Assembly (NCBI GenBank): GCA_013115145.1
Contig: JAAPAO010000520.1
Span: 1-25,632 of the forward strand
DNA: 25,632 nucleotides
Direction of reading: 5' to 3'
DNA from: Perkinsus chesapeaki
Lineage: Eukaryota; Perkinsozoa; Perkinsida; Perkinsidae
Shown here piece by piece: positions 1 to 9,153 of this stretch (position 1 is the stretch's first letter; every line of letters starts with the position of its first letter). Made by a program: the position numbers and the translations under genes. The notes under the pieces are model-generated. The model ran no database searches. It had not been told where the DNA came from and saw nothing but the letters and a program-made list of their open reading frames with translations.

Positions 1-710
1 TGTGCGTGCGGTACTCCCTTAATCTCTGGAGATTTCACAGCCGCTACATTCGCAAGCTCAATCCGCTTATCAGGAAAAGATTTTGCTATTCGAGCGCTGC
101 ACGTGTCTAACAGTATGCGCACGCCCGGATAATAGATCGGTCTGAGCATTTAAAGAATGTGAACTGTTCACAGATGTGTTCCTGTCCGATCGCCCAGGGT
201 CGTATACAGTGCGGACGGTGACATGTGTACTGGCGCACAATGATGTTTATGCGTACGCCTACTAAGGAGTCACGCGCTGATAAAGGAATGAAAGAGGATG
301 GACACGGAGCTGGAATCTCGTTCAATATTATTTTCCCCTTCCCAGTCCCTCCTGGCATCGTAATTAGGGAGGAAACTCATCTCGGTAATCCGTAGGGATG
401 CGCGGATAAGAGACTGCTAAATGCGAGATGAGATTCGGCTGAGACAGTCCGTGGCGAGCGACCGCTCGCGAGAGGGGTCAACTCTCTAGGAGACAGCTGC
501 CCAGGCAGAAGTGGTGTCCTCATTCACGGAGTCCCAACTTGCATTCACTCTGGGTACATTCCTAACCTAGTTACCGAGTTTCCACGCAACAAGGCTGACG
601 TCAGAAAATTTTTGAGGTTGTTATCAACTGGTTTTGCCAAAGCTATAAGAAGCATCTGCGGATACTGTAAAAAGTGCAATGAACGCTACAGAACTCTTTC
701 TATAGAACAT
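1..710 (-). CDS. Possible secreted protein, 5' exon plus fragments, running off the left edge
   Basis: An ATG at 708-710 (minus strand) opens a short frame whose first ~20 residues look like a signal peptide: a basic start (MFYRKSS), then VAFIALFTVSA. It lies 111 bp downstream of the carboxypeptidase stop, a spacing like that of other neighbouring minus-strand genes here. The frame closes after 28 residues unless a GT-AG intron of about 34 nt is removed; no further clean exon chain could be followed. Near the left edge (about 1-84) another minus-strand frame stays open to the end of the window and looks like ordinary coding sequence, with KRIELANVAAVKSPEIKG. Whether the two pieces belong to one gene is unknown. 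No family is recognised. The region between them may hold introns or be non-coding. Confidence 0.28.
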
Positions 711-821
711 GGTTACACGACACCGCCGCCGGTAGATGGCTACGTCAGATGCGATGAACGGTCCAAAGCATAATGAAAGATTTGGTATACCAATGTGATC
801 TTGGAGCACCAGCGGCCGATT

Positions 822-2895
822 TCAACGTAACCTGTTATTCACGAAATCCTTCATTAGCTGCAGACCGGCCTTAGGCTGGTCTTCCGCAGTGTTGTGCCCA
901 GCGTTAAAGACCTGAAGCAAATGATACGAAGTATGACGTTTCGTTATTTCACTTTGAGGAATGTGAGTTGGCCGCCTGTGGAGCGCAGCGTGAAGCTTTT
1001 TGAACTGCCAACTGTTTCTCCTGTCGTGAGCTGAAAGTGACACACCGTGGATAGCAGGCATCACAGATCCTATCGATTGAAAACAATCTCACCTTGTATG
1101 GCTGAGTTGAGGCCTTGTTGAAGCCATCGTGACCTTTCCATTGCAGTTCACGTGTCCATGCACGATTTCCTAGCCAGTTACATATATAGTCTTGATCGCC
1201 GGCGTAAATAAGAACCTTTAATAAAGACAAGACAACATATTCAGAACATGCGGAGATCATATCGACTATTCTTATGCGAACTCTCAAGAAGGAGTAGAGA
1301 AATTAATGGGCACAGATGACGGCAGTTAGCAATATTGACAATAACCTACACGGAGGCCGCCATCCATGAGGGTCGTGAGGGAGGCATTGAAGTTACGCAT
1401 GTAGTCAACGGCGAAAGCCTCATATACCTGTCATGGCCAACTCAACCGTACATATGTTGCAGTTTACGGATATACTAAACTATTCTACTCACCCCTCGGT
1501 TATGGAATATCCACGGTATATCATCAATGTTGAGATATTCTTGAAGCTTTGGGTTATTGAAATAACGCTCGAACTACATCAGGATCCGCACATAAAGCAA
1601 TGCTAGCAATCGAAATGGTTACCTTCATATAGCTTCTACATGGAGCCGGAGGTTTGGGACAGTGCCGGCGCAAATCAAAGCTGAAAATACTAGACTTTTC
1701 AGGCTGTCATCCGACAGGGCTTGCTACGTATCAACTCCCTTCTTTACAATAGGTACGACGAGGTCGTTCAAACACTGGTCTCGCGCCTGCTTGCATACCT
1801 GAGCTTGCCAAGGTTGCTTGTTGCAGTCTCTAATCTTCTTGACGCAGCTGGAAGCCTTCATTTCCATATCGGTGTACCTAAATATCCCTAGCTATACAAC
1901 TATACTCCACCGAATCCAGACTCACTCTTCCTTAGTGATGACGCTTGGTGCGTTTCCGCTATCGAATGCCATTTGAGGTAGATATCCGAACCTGAGCATG
2001 TTTAATCACTTGATGTCCCCTCGGGTTGTACGCACTGAGTCTCGGGTGAAACCAAACCATTCCCTATCGCGATACCCTGCAATCTCAGCTCCGACTTTTT
2101 AGCGTGCATCTGCTCTGCCAAAGCTGGTATGTAATGGCCTGGAGACGGAATCGGAGTTGGAGCGACCAGATGAGGTGAGCCTTACCTGCATAGGACTGCC
2201 CGATCAGAAAGACTTGAGTGTTGTACTGTGGATTTTTAGTAAAGAACTGCTCCAGTACCGATAAGCTGAAAAGAAAGAGCATGGCGCGTTGATTATCGCG
2301 GCATTCGCTTACGTCGATTTTGCTGTGTCTATCGAGTTGGTCGGTGGAGTGCCTTCACTGAAACCAGCCAATGCTGGTTGGTCCAAATACAACACATTAG
2401 CAAAAGTGTTGTAGGAGTATCTATTGAATACACCTAATTGAGTGAGGAATCTATTGGCGATGCTTACTTGTTTGGAGTGGTACCAGTACCGGTATCATTA
2501 ACTATGCAAGGTCCGCCATTACCAGATATTATCGAGTACATGCTGCTGGCACCGGGGCCGCCTTGAAGGTAAATCAGAGTTGGGCTGCTGCGAGGATTTG
2601 ATCGGGATTCAAAGAACCAATAGAATAACCTGAAGGGGTTATGGCAGGCCTAAGGCTGGACCAACTTCGCCTAACCTCGAGTCGTCGGTTCCTTTCAAAT
2701 ACCCGAATAGTCTCGCAACCTTGAATTCGCATAGGGCAGCTGCCTCTAGCGAGATAGGAGAGCCTAGGCACAATGTAACGTGTATTTGGCACTAGCAAAC
2801 TCACCGGGTGAAGCTTCCAAGTGGGTCTCGTCAAATATCGACTGAGTTACTGCAACTATCGTAACAGCATATTTTGCGAGGTTGAAAGCAATCAT
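822..2895 (-). CDS. Serine carboxypeptidase, peptidase family S10, 14 exons
   Basis: Removes C-terminal amino acids from peptides, normally in an acidic lysosome-like compartment or after secretion. Spliced by eye it gives 451 residues from 14 exons: 2805-2895, 2676-2763, 2468-2629, 2313-2420, 2186-2265, 2036-2138, 1926-1991, 1728-1877, 1623-1680, 1493-1573, 1350-1427, 1093-1215, 953-1030 and 822-911. All introns are GT-AG, eleven of 41-65 nt plus one of 134 nt, and the frame is kept throughout. Family marks: FYWFFESR, then the oxyanion-hole motif GGPGASS; the nucleophile motif GQSYAGHYIPA with Ser174 (most relatives have GESYAG); the acid motif [11 protein letters not shown] near 359-369; and [11 protein letters not shown] with His428. 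The full triad is present and the length is normal. The start at 2895 gives a short hydrophobic leader ([15 protein letters not shown]). A truncated relative lies at 6922-7655. Confidence 0.93.
1110..1534. repeat. Long near-identical direct repeat, copy 1 (inside carboxypeptidase exons 10-12)
   Basis: This tract matches 7231-7655 in the same orientation at a constant offset of 6121 with no indels. By eye there are about 15 substitutions in roughly 420 bp. It covers part of exon 10, intron 10, exon 11, the unusually long intron 11 and most of exon 12. The match stops abruptly after 1534 and fades below about 1110. Confidence 0.95.
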
Positions 2896-3313
2896 AAAAA
2901 TGTAAGCCTCCCAGCGACTGACAAATCGGGGTGACGCCACTGGCGTCACGCGAGAAGAACCAGCGCAGTCTTCCGTTTGCCATAACCAGTTTGCGCCGCA
3001 AACTTTGCGGCAAATGTCTTCTTCAGCCGTTGTGCGTGTATTTCGTTCCTTTGGGGTCAACGGAATTCTTTTTTCCGATTTTACGCGTATAAACACAAAT
3101 CGGCCTTGTGAGTAATTTGAGGCATGTATGAAAAACGTTGTACCCACTACGCGCCGCCTACTCCATCATCCGGTGCACGTGAGCACAATTAATCCTTGGC
3201 GAGAGCGAGTTTAGAAGAAGCATTTACTGAGTCCTTCAGTTGTGTACTATTGTCTTCTTGAACGAAGAGCAACCCACATCAGACCTTCTCCGCTGAATAG
3301 TCCACCTCATCTT
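2896..3313. other. Intergenic stretch between carboxypeptidase and GT-D gene
   Basis: Both flanking genes are on the minus strand. I see no convincing exon. On the minus strand an AG lies about 27 nt before the carboxypeptidase ATG (…TTTGTCAG), which could serve as a splice or trans-splice acceptor. That is inference from position only. Confidence 0.4.
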
Positions 3314-5082
3314 TCATGCGAAAAAACCAGGAAAGTTGATCAGTAGCTTTCCTATGTCGATCGCTTGCAAACTGCTGTATGCATCTGATGATGTTCAGCT
3401 ATGCGGCAAGGCGAAACGACGATCTCACCGTCGCACGCAATTGTCGCCACAAGTAGCCTCGCCAGAGGACCCCATGTTACGGCAAATACGTCAACTTGCC
3501 TCTCGACACCGAAGGCTATGACGGTCTTCGCAACCTCTGTGAACTCAAAAAGCCTTCCAGTGCTGTACGGCACCATGTCTAAGTACGAAAAGCTCTTCGC
3601 GGAAGGCTCCATTACCAACGTCGGACCTTCCGGTGTTACATAAACTTGATTAGCTCTAGTAAAAGGCCAGAAGTGCGATACTCCCTCAACTGTTATGTTT
3701 CGTATAGGGTGGGCGATTGACAGCCTCGGCGATACTAGTAGGACGCTACGGCCAGCGAAAACTCGTTCCCAGCGATCACGAAACCTGGTCGGTGAGAATC
3801 TCTCTTGGCAAAGCCATATACCAACCTGCTCAGAGGCATTGTACCTGGCCTCGGAGGATAGTTAACAAATTGGCAGAAGGTGGCGCCTCCGGGTGTATAT
3901 CGCTCATACGCCTCACGGAAGTAACCGCCACTTTGGCCGTACCTGAAGGTATTGCAACATCAGCTGCATCGACTGCTAACGTCACCAGAAGGCAGCGTGC
4001 TCGCTGTGAGGAAATGCGGGCTCATGGTCCCAGAGATTGACGGCGGAGATGCACAATCTCTTTGAACAGGCGTCCGACCCAGAATGCGGCGAGGACAGAC
4101 GAGCGATACCCTCGAAGGCCAGGCCGAAATCGCTGGGCCTGGAAGAGCGATGAAAAGGCTACCAAAAAGAGAATTCCAGACAGTGAGCGCAGTTGCTATC
4201 AGCAGCTTTACCTCACATGTGGAGCTGATACGCGTCTATCCATTATTGAGAGTTCTCCATCGCCAATACGGAGAAGGCTTCCACCTCGAACCAGCCACAG
4301 GAAAGTATCTTCGTAACTCATAAAGCGAATGCTCTTTGGCAATGGAGACCGCCCCGGCAGTCCCAGGGCACATTGCTGCAGGAATTCAAGGGCCAGGAAC
4401 GATGAATGTCCCTCGGTCAATCGTCTATCCCACAGAGCAGTCGATGGTGTTTTATTCGCTCTCTGTGATAATCGTCTATACCTTAGGCACAAGCGATGTG
4501 CGCAAGCGTCAAAGCTTCTATTCTCTTTGCCAGTGACGACCATAGAAAGGGTCATAGCTGTTATGCTTACTGCATCACAAGCTATGTCGCATTCTCCAGA
4601 TGCTACCGAAGAGTGCCATATCGCCCTCCACATGTTGGATATACGCGGCGAGTTGGTCGCATCAATGCAGGCTAGCTGGTCGTTTGGTTCCTCGCGGTCC
4701 CAATCGAAAGCGTTCCAATCCTCTAGATGATGACTCAGAGTCTCTATACTTTGCCTCCAGGCGTAGACCAAGAAGGACGGATGTGCCAGACCCATAGACT
4801 GCATAGAGGCAACTTGGAGAGCATGTAGTGCTGATCCGGGTTCGATAAGTAGTTCTTGAGGCATCGGCCAGGATACAGAGGTGTATTGCCACTCGGTGGG
4901 TAATGAGAACTCTAGCACCCTTGCCAGAGTATGGATGATCGCGTGCAGCCAGTCGCTGCGCCCTAACGAGAGCCAATCAGGGCAGAGAAGCAAACATGCT
5001 GCACAGATCTGAGAGAAAATTTGTCGCGGAAAAAGCAAGATGAGCTGAAAAGTCCTACAAGAACATGCTCATGCTCTACCAT
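3314..5082 (-). CDS. GT-D fold glycosyltransferase-like protein with hydrophobic N-terminus
   Basis: Six exons (5059-5082, 4212-5008, 3986-4138, 3826-3942, 3429-3784, 3314-3384) sum to 506 codons, or 505 residues, with GT-AG introns of 41-73 nt and consistent phases. The C-terminal half resembles the GT-D (DUF1792, PF08759) sugar transferases. SYEDTFLWLVRGGSLLRIGDGE carries the GDGE signature at about 257-260 and is followed by RWERVFAGRSVLLVSP, FAVTWGPLARLLVATIA and the terminal AIDIGKLL. In bacterial GT-D enzymes these segments form the nucleotide-sugar core. The first ~230 residues match nothing I know and begin with VLICAACLLLC, a possible signal or anchor, so a Golgi or surface location is inferred. 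Exon 2 is long for this gene and could hide an in-frame intron. The start at 5082 depends on an 8-codon first exon; the next frame upstream has no ATG. Confidence 0.68.
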
Positions 5083-5303
5083 ACCATGGCAGCTAAAGTA
5101 TGTTTTGCAGAGCCCGAGACCATCCTCCCCGATTCCACCACACGTATTAGACAGGAGAGATACCTTGGGAAAGTGAATGCTGAGATAAGAAATATGGAGT
5201 GGGCTAAAACCGTTAAGCTATCATTCCTCCAAGAAGCATCCTCGGTCGCAGCTCTCGGCGGAGGCCTGAACAATAAAATCAAAATGTTGAGGTGATCTCG
5301 GCA

Positions 5304-6243
5304 TTACCAAACACGAAGGACAAACAGAGCCAGGCTGACAGCTAGACCACCCACCGAACACCCGTCATCGGACTCGGGCAAGGTGCGCACGGCTTGCTCG
5401 CAAGCCTGGGTTAGATTTATGAAATGTTTTAAATACCCTCACCAGTGGAAGATCCCAGACGTCGACCCGGAACTCCTTCATGCACTGTGAGAGCAGCTGA
5501 TCCGTTCGATGCCACTCCTCGGCGAGAGGACCAAGATCGCCTGATCCGATCGAAAGAGAGATGGCCCTTTGCGGTAAACACTGCGAGTCTCAAAGGCTGG
5601 AGGCAAAGCAGTGGCTTTTCTTTGAGATAACACCTACACTGGTAACGTGCAAAAATTGCATCTGTAAGTTTGGCAAAAGCGCAGCAAGTAGTTGGATCCA
5701 TGCTACCATCCCAGCACGTCGGGTTGAATGAGGCGGCATCGTCGGGAAGGGCCTGCCAAAGAGGAGGGCTGTTTTACTAGGGAATTATATGGACGCCCTC
5801 TTCTCCAGTCCCACCAGCCCGTAGAAACAACAACTTTCCCACTTGAATCGTCCAGACCAACAAAGAGCTTCCGCCGCTCGTGCTCGGCTAATATTCCGCA
5901 CACTTATGGTCACATTACATACAGAACTGCAACCGCTGCTGTAGACCGTAATCAATGAGTCTGGCATGTAGACGATCTTATGTGCTTTCGTATTTATTCG
6001 ACGGCCTTCGAATGTATAGCTTTGTGGAGGCATCTGTTCGTGCGCAATCTTCAAAGTTAGCTCGTTGTGTTCTATTGTGGTGGGAGGATTGATTGCGACG
6101 CTTAGAAGCTGGCCGTACGAGTCAGCTAACCACCCAGCCGAGGCTTCGTGTACTGTGTATTCTTCAATCATGTCTCGGCTGAAGTATGGTTCGAGTAAAA
6201 GAGTGCTGATGGTAAATCCTAGCAGCTTAATCATTGGTGCCAT
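5304..6243 (-). CDS. Secreted or membrane-anchored protein with a CWDG…CC motif, 5 exons
   Basis: Exons 5923-6243, 5795-5887, 5647-5752, 5443-5588 and 5304-5405 join in phase through GT-AG introns of 35-58 nt to 256 codons (255 residues). The N-terminus (MIKLLGFTISTLLLEPYF) looks like a signal peptide. The C-terminus ends in a hydrophobic run (GGLAVSLALFVL) after a polar DDGCS, which suggests a GPI signal or tail anchor. In the middle are GKLLFLRAGGTGEEG and NPTCWDGSMDPTTCC, followed by GSGDLGPLAEEW. I do not recognise the family; a catalytic role is not claimed. Alternatives: the start may be 6234 (second Met), and the first intron may begin at 5946 instead of 5922. The gene lies between the GT-D gene and the carboxypeptidase pseudogene, all on one strand. 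Confidence 0.55.
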
Positions 6244-6921
6244 TTGGCATCGAAATGAGAATAACCCTAAGAGAGGTTCCCTCCACTCAAGCAGTTTCAA
6301 GCCAAGGTTCTCAGTGGCTACGAGATACTATTCCAGGACCTGGAATTCAGGTACACTGATGGTTGTAGGAAGCCGGTACGAAGTACGGAGCATTTCGCGG
6401 AATATTCGTCTCGCGGCATAGTCTCCGAATATAGTATAAACCGGGTTTATTCAACCCTATATGCCACGAATAACTTATTCGACCTAGCCACGGAGGTCTT
6501 AGGAGACTTCTATTCATTAAAAGGAATATCCACCAAAGATGTGCTCGCAATGCTACCCTATTCCAACCGTTAGAATAGGAAAGTCTCCCAGGATTTCTGG
6601 GTATGCCTAGGCGGGCCTTGGAAGAAGAATCTACGAACTTCTTCACTCAGAACAACGGGTTCTCGAGTCGCAAAGGAATATCCGCAGACATCACTACTAC
6701 TCGCAGGCATAACTCACGCAGCACAGCCGACTGACTGGCATCTGGCATTCTATGCTCTTCATTAGAGAGAGGAATGAGAGCGACAAATCCGCGGAAAAGC
6801 GACACTGAGATTATGATCCAACTGTCATCAGCGTAGTCTACAACAAAGTTTACTCTACATAAAAGCGTTCTAGGAATAGACCACAGAATGATTATAATCG
6901 TTGATAAGTCATTGTTCCTCA
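6244..6921. other. Unassigned stretch upstream of the secreted protein gene
   Basis: Minus-strand frames at 6347-6646 and 6647-6911 are open, but neither resembles a protein nor shows linked splice signals that extend the flanking genes. It is probably 3' flank of the pseudogene and 5' flank of the secreted-protein gene. One frame contains VDYADDS, discussed among the rejected items. Confidence 0.4.
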
Positions 6922-7655
6922 TCAGGAATAATGTAAGGAGTTGTCCAAGAAATCTTTGATCATTTGATGACCCGCCACTGGGGCGTTCTCGGCAACATTG
7001 TGTCCAGCTCCGAAGACCTACAAATGAGACTGTCAAGGCAGTTAAGAGCACCGTGATTTCACCTGAATAAATGTTAGTTGGCCGCCTGATTCCTCCAGCG
7101 TGAAGCTTGTTAAAGTGCCAGCTGTTTCTCCTGTCTGAAGCTAAACGCCACAAGCTACTGTGAATTACGGGAACCCTACGTACTATCCACAACCAATCTT
7201 GTGAGGAGCTCACCTTATATGGCTTAGCCGGGGCCTTGTTGAACCCATCGTGGCCTTTCCATTGCAGTTCACGTGTCCATGCACGATTTCCTAGTCAGTT
7301 ACATATATAGTCTTGATCGCCGGCGTAAATAAGAACCTTTAATAAAGATAAGACAACACATTCAGAACATGCGGAGATCATATCAACTATTCTTATGCGA
7401 ACTCTCAAGAACGAGTAGAGAAATTAATGGGCACAGATGAAGGCAGTTAGCGATGTTGACAATAACCTACACGGAGGCCGCCATCCATGAGGGTCGTGAG
7501 GGAGGCATTGAAGTTGCGCATGTAGTCACCGGCGAAAACCTCATATACCTGTCATGGCTAACTCAACCGTACATATGTTGCAGTTCACGGATATACTAAA
7601 CTATTCTACTCACCCCTCGGTTATGGAATATCCACGGTATATCATCAATGTTGAG
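6922..7655 (-). pseudogene. Truncated serine carboxypeptidase copy with a premature stop
   Basis: It holds the 3' end of a second S10 carboxypeptidase gene: part of exon 10 (to 7655), exon 11 (7471-7548), exon 12 (7214-7336), exon 13 (7063-7140) and exon 14 (6922-7017), with introns at the same places as in the 822-2895 gene. In exon 12 the conserved Trp of YICNW (residue 369 of the intact gene) is TGA at 7295-7297. All upstream exons, including the nucleophile Ser, are missing; unrelated sequence begins at 7656. Exons 13-14 are clearly diverged from the intact gene (roughly three quarters identical in exon 13) yet still read well, with FGAGHNVAEN carrying the His. Exons 10-12 are almost identical to the intact gene. 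If TGA is a stop in this organism the copy is dead. Confidence 0.88.
7231..7655. repeat. Long near-identical direct repeat, copy 2
   Basis: Partner of 1110-1534. It ends sharply at 7655, where the sequence switches to material unlike the carboxypeptidase gene. Confidence 0.95.
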
Positions 7656-7745
7656 GTCTGCTTTGCGACTCCAGTTTCGCCCTCGTCGCTTGACCAGTCT
7701 CTTAGAGACTCTGGCAGGCCTCCGGGGACTCGACGGTGGAAGTCT

Positions 7746-7922
7746 ATGGGATGCTTCTTCCTGCTCGTTGCCTGTGTTGCACTCAAAGTAGGCGAAAGTA
7801 AGCGCACTCCAAGTGTACTGATGAGACTGTTCGTTCGGTGTTCCACGTCTGTTGCAGCGCCGCTATTTACACTTAGCTACCATTGCTATGCGTTCTCATC
7901 AGAGTATCCATCTCGGCTCTAG
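7746..7922 (+). CDS. Possible small secreted protein
   Basis: An ATG at 7746 opens a 58-codon frame starting MGCFFLLVACVALKVGES, which looks like a signal peptide. A GT-AG intron of 60 nt (GTAAGC at about 7798, TTGCAG ending near 7857) can be removed without changing frame, leaving about 38 residues before TAG at 7920-7922. It starts only about 90 bp beyond the breakpoint of the duplicated carboxypeptidase tract, so it could be the remnant 5' end of another gene. No family is recognised. A short hydrophobic frame can arise by chance, so support is weak. Confidence 0.25.
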   Translation: MGCFFLLVACVALKVGESKRTPSVLMRLFVRCSTSVAAPLFTLSYHCYAFSSEYPSRL

Positions 7923-8347
7923 AATGGTGTCACCGAACGTTTTCTATTGCTTGTGGCTAATGCGTTCTTGGTCAATGCATAATCATTGGAGTTCGAGGGA
8001 TAGGCTACTGTAGCCACAACAAGCGGGACAAGTGACGCTTATACCAACTTCTCAATCTAGCCTCTCTTTTTAATGGTGGCTTTATTGCTCCATCTTAACG
8101 CAAAGTTGAGGAGGCCTCAATAATGCCTTTGGCGATTGAAGGTCTTAGCTGTTATGATGTTCCACAAACGAATAACAATGTCATTGTCACAATGATACCG
8201 CAACCCGACCTCTGAGAATCAGAGGACAGTCGCTTTATATTATTCATCGCGTGACTTGGGAGATAACGCCCTTATAGATAAGTCTTTTAACTATGCTGTA
8301 AACACAATGGACCTCAGGATTCCAGAAACATGGGGAAACAATCTGAG
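7923..8347. other. Intergenic stretch with no recognised feature
   Basis: Stop codons are frequent in all frames and I see no exon-like segment, RNA gene or clear repeat. Confidence 0.5.
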
Positions 8348-8891
8348 CTAATCCATATCTTTTCCGTGCTCATCTGCCATACCAACTTGCCCTAACTTCG
8401 CTTCTGTTACGGCCTGATTTCGGCGGGCTTTCTGTTCCCACAGCTTCAAATAAGACTGATATCGCGGAGCCTAAAAATCAACAATATTCCGGCTACTTAA
8501 AGTTCGCAGGGCCGGTCACCAGTCGCTCGAGCTCTGCTAGTTCCTCCTCGTTGAAAAACACAAGTCGCCGGCCGCCTCGGCTAACCACGGCCAGAGTCGG
8601 TTCCAGCGACCCATCCTCATCAGACTTCCCAGCGAAAACAAAGAACTGCTTCCGGCCGCCCGGCATCTGACACTTCGACATACATGTTAACATCCGACAT
8701 TGCCCAACCTGGACAACATCACTGGTGTCCTCTGGCGGCCAGTAAAACGGATTTGTCTTCTCGTAGTTCTGCCCGACCGGCCCGAATGGTCTCATGTGGG
8801 TCGGCTTGGCTCCCTCACGGAATACTTGTACTGTTGACTTAGTACTAGATCGTATTGATCTACGGCATTCTCTGGTAAGCGCCACTAGCAT
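8348..8891 (-). CDS. Unidentified 164-residue protein with a mitochondrial-like N-terminus
   Basis: Exons 8520-8891 and 8348-8470 join through a 49-nt GT-AG intron in phase to 165 codons. Residues 1-24 (MLVALTRECRRSIRSSTKST…) are rich in Arg, Ser and Thr with a single acidic residue, as in mitochondrial presequences. Then come FGPVGQNYEKTNPFYWPPED, a segment with Cys-X4-Cys-X3-Cys spacing (CRMLTCMSKC), an acidic helix-like piece (FNEEELAELERL) and a basic-to-acidic C-terminus (WEQKARRNQ … DEHGKDMD). I do not know the family; a small mitochondrial complex subunit would fit the look but is a guess. It begins 262 bp downstream of the UBA3 stop on the same strand. A short open stretch at about 8988-9075 upstream of the ATG may be 5' leader or an unmodelled exon. 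Confidence 0.6.
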
Positions 8892-9153
8892 GAGTGCAAC
8901 TGAAAGGCACTAGCTTCATCTCGCCAGCTAAGCCCCCTTCGTTGAGGGATACAACGGCGATAAAAGTAAATTCCGAGTAGATATCGCGCAGCTCCTACCG
9001 GCCGCGTACAACTCGTTTTAGGAAATCCGTCAACGCTGCCGCCAATACCGCTCCTTCCACATCAATGTGAACTTCACACTATACCTCTTACTCAAAGGAA
9101 ACGTTAAATGACACAAAAATACAAATACCGATGCTGCCGATGGCCGATCATCA

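Noticed and set aside
5065-5295. 76-codon plus-strand frame between two minus-strand genes
   Set aside because: It overlaps the proposed first exon of the GT-D gene on the other strand, has no recognisable domain, and an equally long minus-strand frame exists at the same place.
6647-7213. VDYADDS in a minus-strand frame, resembling the reverse transcriptase YADD box
   Set aside because: No other reverse transcriptase motif lies upstream or downstream in any frame, and the frame overlaps the 3' exons of the carboxypeptidase pseudogene. Most likely chance.
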